5,974 nt of DNA from an uncultured Halieaceae bacterium (GTDB taxonomy: Bacteria > Pseudomonadota > Gammaproteobacteria > Pseudomonadales > Halieaceae), in the NCBI GenBank assembly GCA_913063005.1, contig CAJXZI010000133.1, forward strand, positions 1-5,974, read 5' to 3'. Positions 1 through 5,974 of the stretch are shown here, in pieces. A program made the translations under genes and the position numbers. A model generated the notes under the pieces. It was not told the DNA's origin and made no database searches. It saw only the letters and a program-made list of their open reading frames with translations. Numbering within the stretch: the stretch's first letter is position 1; every line of letters starts with the position of its first letter.

Positions 1-207
1 CTAGCAGCTTTTCATGCTAACGATCAAACGCGGTCGCTGACGCAGAATTTTGATCACTGGGCGGCTTCGACTGGTGCCGTGGGGGTACTAACAGAAGCGG
101 TGGTTGATGGGAATATGAGCTCTTACGTAACAAGTAGTAGTGACCCAAATAAAGCCAACCGCAACGAAAGAGCGCTGATGCCTGATAGGGAAAGCAAGCT
201 GATATGA
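1..207 (+). CDS. C-terminal end of an unidentified protein (5' end outside window)
   Basis: Frame 1 is open from the first base to a TGA at 205-207, giving the last 68 residues of a protein that begins to the left of the window. The other two + strand frames hit stops within the first 40 bases. The stop overlaps the ATG of the next gene in an ATGA arrangement (204-207), typical of genes in one operon, and this is the main reason to believe the frame is real. The tail is hydrophilic, rich in Ser, Thr, Asn and Asp, with a short hydrophobic stretch around GAVGVLTEAVV and no obvious membrane segment. I do not recognise the family. Coupling to a peptidoglycan peptidase makes an envelope or peptidase role possible, but nothing in these residues proves it. 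An overlapping - strand frame (17-274) is judged a shadow. Confidence 0.6.
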   Translation, partial: LAAFHANDQTRSLTQNFDHWAASTGAVGVLTEAVVDGNMSSYVTSSSDPNKANRNERALMPDRESKLI

Positions 208-881
208 CAAATGACCTTATGTGTGCGCTGGGTTTAATCAACACACACATCACGGAGAGTGGTGGTGCGCTCATGAATGAGCAAGCGGCAGATGCATTCA
301 GTGCCTTGCAGGCTCGCGCTAGTGCGGCGGGCTTTCAGCTTTCTGTTGCCTCAAGTTTTAGGTCTTACGAACGACAACTCGCTATTTTTAATGGTAAGTG
401 GCGCGGTGAACGCCCTGTGCTGGATGACTTCGATCGAGCGTTGATTCGACAGGATTACTCTGAAGAGCAATGGTTGCACCGTATCTTACGATTTTCGGCG
501 CTTCCCGGCACCTCTCGACACCACTGGGGCACCGATATTGATATCTTCGACCCAACGCATATTCCGGTGGGTGAGTCATTGCAACTTATCCCAAGCGAAT
601 ATCGTAATGGAGGTATATTCGAGGACTTGACTCAGTGGTTGGATGAGCGAATTGCAGCTGATGACTGTGAGGGGTTTTTCCGACCTTATGACCGCGATCG
701 AGGTGGCGTCTCAGAAGAACCCTGGCATCTCAGTTATGAACCGGTCGCCTCGGCCTTAAGGCCTCTTGTAACCGCAGGCAACTTACGAGATCTGTGGTTG
801 CGAGAGCCTGGCTTACGGCCCGATGGTTATGAAAGCATCCTGCCGTTGCTGAACGAACTGATGGATCGATACGTCGTGTAA
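204..881 (+). CDS. M15 family zinc metallopeptidase (VanY/LdcB-like D-Ala carboxypeptidase), no signal peptide
   Basis: This 225-residue protein carries the M15B peptidase signature. SSFRSYERQ is at about residues 50-58. SRHHWGTDID at 104-113 supplies the zinc ligands His106 and Asp113. EEPWH at 171-175 supplies the probable catalytic Glu172 and the third zinc ligand His175. Known members remove a terminal D-alanine from peptidoglycan stem peptides, as D,D- or L,D-carboxypeptidases; which bond this one cuts cannot be read from sequence. The N-terminus has no hydrophobic signal sequence or lipobox, so as annotated it would stay in the cytoplasm. The ATG at 204 is chosen because it overlaps the upstream stop by 4 bases and leaves a family-like N-terminal segment before the first motif. 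Its Shine-Dalgarno is weak (AGGGA at 187-191, 12 bases away), which suits translational coupling. ATG 273 is a less likely alternative. The gene ends six bases from the convergent pfp gene. Confidence 0.88.
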   Translation: MTNDLMCALGLINTHITESGGALMNEQAADAFSALQARASAAGFQLSVASSFRSYERQLAIFNGKWRGERPVLDDFDRALIRQDYSEEQWLHRILRFSALPGTSRHHWGTDIDIFDPTHIPVGESLQLIPSEYRNGGIFEDLTQWLDERIAADDCEGFFRPYDRDRGGVSEEPWHLSYEPVASALRPLVTAGNLRDLWLREPGLRPDGYESILPLLNELMDRYVV

Positions 882-887
882 TGCGGC

Positions 888-2159
888 TTACCAGCGGTTG
901 TCAGGAGGAAGCTTTTTCGACGCTAAATGTTTCTCGAGTGTTACGTAGTCAGGCAGGCCGTCTCTGTAATTTGGGTAGGCTTCTCCCAAAATCAGAGGCT
1001 GGAAATAGCGCCGCGCTTCCTCGGTGATCCCATAGCCATCTTCTGAGAAGAAGGACTCCGGCATCATCTTTTCCTGATTAGCCACCTCAGCAAGTGGGGC
1101 TGTGCCTATGGTCCACTCATAGGGAGTATCGCTTACCCTAACAATGGTCGGCATGAGCGCATTTTTACCTTCCATTGCGAGGTTAACTGCGGCCTCGCCG
1201 AGAGCGTAAGCTTGCTCCAGATCAGTTTGACTCGCAATGTGTCGGGCTGAACGCTGTAAATAATCGGCGACCGCCCAGTGATATTTGTACCCATGTGCCT
1301 GTTTAATGATGTTTGCCAATTTGGGTGCTAGGCCCCCGAGCTGCACGTGGCCAAAAGCATCACGCGACGTAGATCCTGACAATAACTGCCCGTCAGCGGT
1401 TTGCGTACCCTCAGACGCCACGATGACGCAGAAGCCAAATTTCTCGACAGTCTCTTTTACTTTGGCCAGAAACCGCGCTTCATCAAAAGCAATTTCGGGA
1501 AACAGAATAATATGAGGGGCCTCAGCCTCACATCGTGACGCGAGTCCAGCGGCGCCAGCAATCCATCCCGCATGGCGACCCATTACTTCCAAAATAAATA
1601 CTTTGGTAGAGGTTGCGCACATCGATGCAATATCAAAGGCGGCCTCTCTGGTTGAGAGAGCTACGTATTTCGCAACCGAGCCAAAGCCTGGGCAGTTATC
1701 GGTAAACGGAAGGTCGTTGTCGATGGTTTTGGGAACATGAATCGCCTGAAGCGGAAATCCCATCTTAGTTCCAATCTCTGAGACCTTCTGGCAGGTATCG
1801 GCTGAGTCTCCACCGCCGTTATAAAAGAAGTAGCGGATGTTGTGCGCTTTGAAGACTTCGATGAGACGTTCGTATTCCGCGCGATTTTCGTCAATGCCCT
1901 TGAGCTTGTAGCGACAGGAGCCAAATGCGCCGGAGGGTGTCGTCATCAGCCCATCGATCGATGCCTGCGGTTCTTGGGAGACATCGATCAGCTCTTCGCG
2001 TAGCGCGCCGAGTATGCCATTTTGTCCCGCATACACTTTGCCAATCTTCTCGGGGAATAAGGCGGCAGTGTTGATAACCCCTGCGGCACTTGCGTTGATG
2101 ACAGCAGTCACGCCGCCTGATTGGGCGTAAAAGGCGTTCGGCGCTGGATCTGCAGGCAT
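888..2159 (-). CDS. pfp: 6-phosphofructokinase, probably pyrophosphate-dependent (PPi-PFK)
   Basis: This 423-residue cytoplasmic enzyme phosphorylates fructose 6-phosphate to fructose 1,6-bisphosphate. With PPi as donor the step is reversible and serves both glycolysis and gluconeogenesis. Visible motifs in order are SGGVTAVINA (14-23) at the phosphate-donor loop, NGGGDSADT (114-122), PKTIDND (143-149) with probable catalytic Asp147, EVMGRHAGW (191-199) for sugar-phosphate binding, and ASEGTQ (248-253). ATP enzymes have Gly where this one has Asp118 and usually Gly where it has Lys144; the Asp plus Lys pair is the recognised mark of PPi use. The first Asp of the usual GGD loop is Gly117, as in part of the longer PFK group. 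Length fits that group rather than the roughly 320-residue bacterial ATP-PFK. The start is supported by AGGAG (complement of 2165-2169) five bases upstream. It is convergent with the M15 gene and divergent from mpl, so it is probably monocistronic. Confidence 0.92.
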   Translation of the reverse strand: MPADPAPNAFYAQSGGVTAVINASAAGVINTAALFPEKIGKVYAGQNGILGALREELIDVSQEPQASIDGLMTTPSGAFGSCRYKLKGIDENRAEYERLIEVFKAHNIRYFFYNGGGDSADTCQKVSEIGTKMGFPLQAIHVPKTIDNDLPFTDNCPGFGSVAKYVALSTREAAFDIASMCATSTKVFILEVMGRHAGWIAGAAGLASRCEAEAPHIILFPEIAFDEARFLAKVKETVEKFGFCVIVASEGTQTADGQLLSGSTSRDAFGHVQLGGLAPKLANIIKQAHGYKYHWAVADYLQRSARHIASQTDLEQAYALGEAAVNLAMEGKNALMPTIVRVSDTPYEWTIGTAPLAEVANQEKMMPESFFSEDGYGITEEARRYFQPLILGEAYPNYRDGLPDYVTLEKHLASKKLPPDNRW

Positions 2160-2164
2160 AATTT

Positions 2165-2169
2165 CTCCT
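2165..2169 (-). promoter_or_regulatory. Ribosome binding site of pfp
   Basis: The - strand reads AGGAG here, five bases before the ATG at 2159-2157. It is a strong Shine-Dalgarno match at near-ideal spacing and fixes the pfp start. Confidence 0.8.
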
Positions 2170-2222
2170 AATGCGGCTGGCTTAAGATCTTGATAGGCAT
2201 GATACGCTTACCACAGCAATTT

Positions 2223-2226
2223 GGAG
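2223..2226 (+). promoter_or_regulatory. Ribosome binding site of mpl
   Basis: GGAG lies six bases upstream of the ATG at 2233. It supports this start, which also places the conserved N-terminal nucleotide-sugar loop at its normal distance from the N-terminus. Confidence 0.75.
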
Positions 2227-2232
2227 CGGTAG

Positions 2233-3606
2233 ATGTCGGCACGCGTTCACATACTCGGTATTTGTGGGACCTTTATGGGCGGCGTTGCACTGCTAGCACG
2301 CGAGTTGGGTTATCGGGTCTCGGGATCTGACGCCAATGTCTATCCTCCAATGAGTACAATGCTCCAGGAAGCGGGCATAGAAATAGCAGAGGGTTACTCG
2401 TCTGAGCACCTAAATCCTGCTCCTGATCTCGTTGTTATCGGTAATGCGTTATCGCGCGGTAATGCGGCAGTGGAGTACGTCCTTGACGAGGGAATTCCCT
2501 ACATCTCAGGACCGCAGTGGTTAGGCGAGTTGCTGACGAACCGTTGGGTGATGGCGGTCTCTGGTACCCACGGAAAAACCACGACGTCGTCGATGCTGAC
2601 TTGGATTCTTGAGTGTGCGGGAAAAGAGCCTGGATTTTTGGTGGGCGGTGTTCCGTTTGGTTTCGAGGGGTCTGCACGCCTCGGCTCTGGCCCATTTGTG
2701 GTTGAAGCCGACGAATACGATTCGGCTTTTTTCGACAAGCGCTCAAAGTTCGTTCACTACAAGCCCAAAACACTGGTAATCAACAACCTCGAATTTGACC
2801 ACGCCGATATATTTGAGGATTTAGGAGCCATCCAGACGCAATTTCACCATCTCATTCGGTGTGTTCCCTCCGGTGGGAAGATTATTGCCGCTGAAGGCGA
2901 AGCCATCGATAACGTGCTTGATCGGGGCGTATGGACGCCAACGGAACGCATGGGCGTCCGTGATGACTGCGTTTGGAAAGTTGATCGGCTACACGACAGT
3001 TATAGCCAACTACGTATTCAGACGCCCGGTGGCGACGAGGGGGAGATCGCATGGTCGTTGATAGGGCGTCACAACGCGGAGAACGCGTTGTCTGCGATTG
3101 CGGCGGCCTCTCATATTGGCGTTCCATTTAAGGTTGCCTGTGAAGCACTTTCAAAGTTCGAGGGGGTCAAGCGACGCCTAGAGCTTTTAGGGCAGCCAGG
3201 GAATGTGAGCGTATACGATGACTTTGCCCATCACCCAACGGCTATCGCCTCGACGTTATCAGGGGTTCGAAGTGCGGTTGGTGATGCGAGAGTTATTGCC
3301 GCTGTTGAGCTGCGTTCAAATACGATGAAGGACGGAACCCATCGCGACGCGCTGTTACCTGCTACGCAAGCCGCCGATGTTGTTTTTTGGTTCCAGCCCG
3401 AGGGCTCAGCTTGGACGCTATCAGTTAATGGAAGTGAAGACGCTGAACACACTGTATTTAACGATGTCACGGCCCTTCATGATGCGTTAGTTGCTGAGGC
3501 TCAAGCAGGTGACCATTTGGTCATAATGAGTAACGGAAGCTTTTCTGGCTTGCATCAACAGTTGCTACAATCGCTGGCGGATAACGCGTCAACCACGGAG
3601 CTTTAA
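2233..3606 (+). CDS. mpl: UDP-N-acetylmuramate:L-alanyl-gamma-D-glutamyl-meso-diaminopimelate ligase (Mpl)
   Basis: Mpl is a cytoplasmic ATP-dependent Mur-family ligase that joins murein tripeptide recovered from wall turnover directly to UDP-MurNAc, bypassing MurC, MurD and MurE. All hallmarks are present. HILGICGTFMGGVALLARE near the N-terminus is the UDP-sugar loop. GTHGKTTT (111-118) is the ATP P-loop with Lys115. EADEYDSAF (158-166) and NNLEFDHADIF (184-194) belong to the central domain. GRHNAENA (278-285) and YDDFAHHPTA (328-337) are classic Mur ligase motifs. LRSNTMKDG (360-368) is characteristic of Mpl rather than MurC. The length of 457 residues equals that of the E. coli enzyme, so the gene looks intact. 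Its TAA stop shares one base with the next ATG (TAATG), implying an operon with the RND exporter. The presence of Mpl implies that this organism recycles peptidoglycan. Confidence 0.97.
   Translation: MSARVHILGICGTFMGGVALLARELGYRVSGSDANVYPPMSTMLQEAGIEIAEGYSSEHLNPAPDLVVIGNALSRGNAAVEYVLDEGIPYISGPQWLGELLTNRWVMAVSGTHGKTTTSSMLTWILECAGKEPGFLVGGVPFGFEGSARLGSGPFVVEADEYDSAFFDKRSKFVHYKPKTLVINNLEFDHADIFEDLGAIQTQFHHLIRCVPSGGKIIAAEGEAIDNVLDRGVWTPTERMGVRDDCVWKVDRLHDSYSQLRIQTPGGDEGEIAWSLIGRHNAENALSAIAAASHIGVPFKVACEALSKFEGVKRRLELLGQPGNVSVYDDFAHHPTAIASTLSGVRSAVGDARVIAAVELRSNTMKDGTHRDALLPATQAADVVFWFQPEGSAWTLSVNGSEDAEHTVFNDVTALHDALVAEAQAGDHLVIMSNGSFSGLHQQLLQSLADNASTTEL
3597..3600 (+). promoter_or_regulatory. 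Ribosome binding site of the RND exporter, inside mpl
   Basis: GGAG ends five bases before the ATG at 3606 and lies within the last codons of mpl. It favours 3606 over the in-frame ATG at 3618, and with the TAATG junction it indicates translational coupling. Confidence 0.7.
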
Positions 3607-5974
3607 TGTCCTCTCCAATGTCCTCTGCTTATCAACTGGTCATAACGCGCTTTGCCAGTGCAGTCATTATCATTGCGTTGGCGCTCGCCGCGCTCGCATT
3701 CTCCCAGCTTGATAAAGTTCGTTTGGACGCCTCGTCCGATAGCTTATTGTTGCAGGGTGACCCCGATCTCGCGTTTTTCGAGGAGGCGACGGAGCGGTAC
3801 GAAAGTTATGAATTTTTGATTATGACTTGGGAGCCGGATAGCCCGCTGCTGAGCGAGGCCTCCCTCGCTGGATTAGCGGCAATGGTTGCCGACCTCGAGC
3901 AAGTGTCGGGTGTGCGCTCGGTTACGTCTGCACTTGATGTGCCTTTGTTGGAAAGCCCACCTATCTCGCTAACCGATCTCTCTGATTTGGATTCGATACC
4001 CAGTCTTCGTGATCCCGACGTGGATCGCACACTTGCGCTCCGTGAATTTACGTCGAGTCAGCTCTATAAGAATCTCGTTGTGAGTGAGGGCGGTGATCTT
4101 ACAGCGGTGCAAGTGACGATCGAGCCAAATAAGGAGACCGATCGACTTGGTGATTTGCGTAAGGCATTGCGCCAAGCGGTCGCTGAAGGCGCTGATGCAA
4201 GTGTCGAACGCGAACTTGCCGATATCGAACTCGCCTACGATCAGGCGACTCGAACTGTCAACGCAGACCGGGCAGCACTCGTGGCAGACGTTCGTGCGGT
4301 CGCCGAGAAATATCGCGACCAGAGTCGGATTTTCGTCGGCGGTGTCCCCATGATCGCTGCTGACATGTTGGATTTTGTTCAGGACGATTTGGTGACATTT
4401 GGTACGTCAATCATCCTCGTAATGATCGCTATGTTGGCGCTGATATTCCGCGATTATCGTTGGGTATTGATTCCGATATCTGTCTGTACGCTGTCGGCGC
4501 TGCTGATGCTCGGTATTTTGGGCTACACCGATTGGCGCATGACGGTGATCTCCTCAAATTTTGTCGCAGTACTTCTTGTTGTGGCTTTGGCCCTGGCAAT
4601 ACACCTGGTTGTCCGTTACCGGGAGCTAGAAGCGAAAGAGCCCAAGTTGTTGCGAGCAGAGCGCGCTGTTATGGCGGCAAGGCTCATGTTCGTCCCGTGT
4701 TTTTACACGGCAGTTACCACTATGGTGGCGTTCACTTCTTTGGTGGTTGCTGGCATAAAGCCCGTCATTGATTTTGGCTGGATGATGACGGCAGGAATTG
4801 TCGTCGCCTTTGTGGTCAGCTTTACGCTAGTGCCCGCGTTGATTGCGGTATTGCCTGATCCGGGAGCAAAGGGCGCGAGCGACACATTGAGCATGACACG
4901 GCGGTTCGCGACGATTGTGGAGCGCTTTGGCGGTCTTGTCCTGGCAGTGACCGGTTTACTGGTGTTGCTTGTTTTACTCGGGCTATCACGCCTCCAAGTC
5001 GAAAATCGGTTTATCGACTACTTCAAAGACACCACCGAAATTTACCAAGGCATGGAACTTCTCGATTCCCGGCTGGGTGGCACCATACCTCTCGATATTA
5101 TTTTGTATCCACCAGCGGAGACCGACCTATCGGTTGATGGTGGTGAAGCAATGGCAGGCGCGAGTGATGATGAGATGTTCGCAGATGAAGGTCTCGTGGT
5201 TGATGATGGGGGATTTGACGACGATTTCGCTGCCGATGATTTTGGGGATGGTTTTGGCGACGAGCCCGATGGTCTCTGGGAAGACGATCCCTTCGGTGAG
5301 GATGTTTCGTTTGCCGACGAGAACTCAGCGGAGATTGGCTACTGGTTTACGCTCGAGGGTCGCGACCTTGTTGATCAAATTCACAACATTGTTGAGGCAA
5401 GACCAGAGTCTGGGAAGGTTTTATCACTGTCGACGGGGTTTTCCGTCATGGATCGCCTTTACGACGATAAATTGGGCGGCGTCGAGCTCGCGCTCATCGA
5501 GCGGAGCTTGCCCTCTGACGTGGCTGAGGTGTTAATTGCGCCTTATTACGATCCTGTTGATCAGCAGGCTAGGATCACCGTACGAGCGATGGAGACGAGT
5601 AAAACCTTAAGGCGCGCAGAGTATCTTGAGTCACTTTACGCGCAGATTCTCACTGACACCGGCCTTGACGAAACCCGCGTCAAATTCACCGGATTACTCG
5701 TGCTGTATAACAATGTACTTCAAAGCCTCTACGCCTCGCAGATATTGACGCTCGGCGCCGTATTCCTGGCTATTGGCATCATGTTCTTAGCCTTGTTCCG
5801 GTCCGTTTCACTGGCCTTGCTTGGGCTTGCCCCGAATATTCTCGCAGCAGGTTTAGTTCTCGGTGTTATGGGATTGGCCGGCATCCCGCTAGATATTATG
5901 ACGATCACCATTGCCGCCATTGTCGTTGGCATGGGCGTCGACAATTGCATCCACTATATCCATCGATTCAAACG
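3606..5974 (+). CDS. RND-superfamily exporter (MMPL/HAE-like permease), 3' end outside window
   Basis: The frame stays open for 789 codons to the window edge. It encodes an inner-membrane transporter with RND topology: TM1 at about residues 15-34, a first periplasmic loop to about 258, TM2-TM6 at about 264-281, 288-306, 316-336, 363-385 and 394-416, TM7 at about 441-463, a second loop to about 708, then TM8-TM10 at about 713-733, 735-755 and 760-785. VGGVPMIAADM after loop 1 and GMGVDNCIHYIHRF in TM10 are family-typical; Asp779 is the likely proton-relay acid. TM4 has ALAIHLVVRYRE instead and lacks the acid. Residues about 183-238 are charged and probably helical. Loop 2 holds an acidic insert (511-576). 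No adaptor or outer-membrane partner is visible. The substrate is unknown; lipid-like or hydrophobic compounds are usual for MMPL-type relatives. The start at 3606 is set by GGAG and the overlap with the mpl stop. The stop and final TM segments lie beyond the window. Confidence 0.9.
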   Translation, partial: MSSPMSSAYQLVITRFASAVIIIALALAALAFSQLDKVRLDASSDSLLLQGDPDLAFFEEATERYESYEFLIMTWEPDSPLLSEASLAGLAAMVADLEQVSGVRSVTSALDVPLLESPPISLTDLSDLDSIPSLRDPDVDRTLALREFTSSQLYKNLVVSEGGDLTAVQVTIEPNKETDRLGDLRKALRQAVAEGADASVERELADIELAYDQATRTVNADRAALVADVRAVAEKYRDQSRIFVGGVPMIAADMLDFVQDDLVTFGTSIILVMIAMLALIFRDYRWVLIPISVCTLSALLMLGILGYTDWRMTVISSNFVAVLLVVALALAIHLVVRYRELEAKEPKLLRAERAVMAARLMFVPCFYTAVTTMVAFTSLVVAGIKPVIDFGWMMTAGIVVAFVVSFTLVPALIAVLPDPGAKGASDTLSMTRRFATIVERFGGLVLAVTGLLVLLVLLGLSRLQVENRFIDYFKDTTEIYQGMELLDSRLGGTIPLDIILYPPAETDLSVDGGEAMAGASDDEMFADEGLVVDDGGFDDDFAADDFGDGFGDEPDGLWEDDPFGEDVSFADENSAEIGYWFTLEGRDLVDQIHNIVEARPESGKVLSLSTGFSVMDRLYDDKLGGVELALIERSLPSDVAEVLIAPYYDPVDQQARITVRAMETSKTLRRAEYLESLYAQILTDTGLDETRVKFTGLLVLYNNVLQSLYASQILTLGAVFLAIGIMFLALFRSVSLALLGLAPNILAAGLVLGVMGLAGIPLDIMTITIAAIVVGMGVDNCIHYIHRFK
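5136..5333 (+). other. Acidic low-complexity insert encoded in the RND exporter
   Basis: This segment encodes residues 511-576 of the exporter. By reading, 26 of 66 residues are Asp or Glu and none is Lys or Arg, with many Gly and Phe, in loose repeats such as FDDDFAADDFGDGFGDE. It falls in the predicted second periplasmic loop, between a core-like strand (PLDIILYPP) and the folded region resuming at IGYWFTLEG. It is probably disordered or a metal-binding linker. There is no frame disruption: the codons stay open and the flanking sequence is RND-like on both sides. Confidence 0.75.

Larger units (their letters stand above)
2160..2232. promoter_or_regulatory. Divergent intergenic region between pfp and mpl, putative promoters
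   Basis: These 73 bases separate two divergently transcribed genes and must hold the pfp promoter and probably that of mpl and the RND gene. On the - strand, TTGCTG (complement of 2214-2219) and TATCAA (complement of 2190-2195) are spaced by 18 bases and form a weak sigma70-like candidate for pfp; TATCAT (complement of 2199-2204) is a better -10 match but lacks a -35. On the + strand, TG at 2200-2201 precedes a poor extended -10 (TACGCT, 2203-2208). An 8-base palindrome AAGATCTT lies at 2184-2191 but is too short to call an operator. The location is convincing; the individual boxes are not. Confidence 0.4.

Noticed and set aside
17..274. 85-codon frame on the - strand at the left edge.
   Set aside because: It overlaps both the coupled upstream + strand frame and the start of the M15 gene, has no recognisable motif, and lacks a convincing ribosome binding site; a shadow frame is more likely.
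879..2178. TAATGCGGCT occurs at 879-888 and again at 2169-2178, on either side of pfp, like a direct repeat bounding an inserted gene.
   Set aside because: Ten-base matches are expected many times by chance in a window of 6 kb, there are no inverted ends or mobility genes, and pfp looks like native DNA in codon use and packing.
2184..2191. Palindrome AAGATCTT in the divergent intergenic region, a possible operator.
   Set aside because: Eight bases with no extended symmetry and no second copy nearby; too short to support a binding site.
4152..4319. Charged helical segment (about residues 183-238) of the exporter considered as an unusual insertion.
   Set aside because: Charged helical stretches just before the VGGVPM region appear to be common in related predicted exporters from memory, so it is probably a family trait rather than a novelty.
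4460..4771. 103-codon + strand frame and other frames inside mpl, pfp and the exporter.
   Set aside because: All are nested in genes with strong family motifs and show no independent start signals or protein-like features.
4969..5535. 188-codon + strand frame inside the RND gene.
   Set aside because: It lies wholly within the exporter frame, which has clear RND motifs on both sides, and its translation has no family features; it is open largely because of the skewed codons of the acidic insert.

Overview
The window is a compact, gene-dense piece of bacterial chromosome of roughly even base composition. Five coding regions fill almost all of it: two complete genes and a cut-off gene end on the + strand side of a peptidoglycan theme, a complete glycolytic gene on the - strand, and a large + strand transporter gene that runs off the right edge. 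A full-length Mpl muropeptide ligase (457 codons, the length of the E. coli enzyme), a PPi-type phosphofructokinase and an RND exporter suggest a Gram-negative bacterium, most likely a gammaproteobacterium and possibly a marine one. That placement is inference from gene content only. I see no insertion sequence, phage gene, CRISPR array, tRNA or rRNA.

Layout. Positions 1-207 hold the last 68 codons of an unidentified + strand gene whose stop overlaps the next start by 4 bases. Positions 204-881 encode a signal-less M15 (VanY/LdcB-like) zinc peptidase. Six bases later the convergent - strand gene pfp (888-2159) ends. A 73-base divergent intergenic region (2160-2232) carries the start signals of pfp and of mpl (2233-3606). 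The mpl stop codon shares one base with the ATG of a large RND-superfamily exporter gene (3606 to beyond 5974), whose ribosome binding site lies inside mpl.

How they fit together. Mpl reattaches recycled murein tripeptide to UDP-MurNAc in the cytoplasm. The M15 enzyme lacks a visible export signal and could trim recycled peptides upstream of Mpl, but the two genes are separated by pfp, so this link is only a hypothesis. The RND exporter is very probably co-transcribed and translationally coupled with mpl; its substrate is unknown. The phosphofructokinase belongs to central carbon metabolism and has no evident functional tie to its neighbours.

The most unusual element is a 66-residue, strongly acidic, base-free insert in the second periplasmic loop of the RND protein. 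The rest looks like ordinary chromosomal housekeeping DNA; I do not find convincing evidence of an undescribed multi-gene system.
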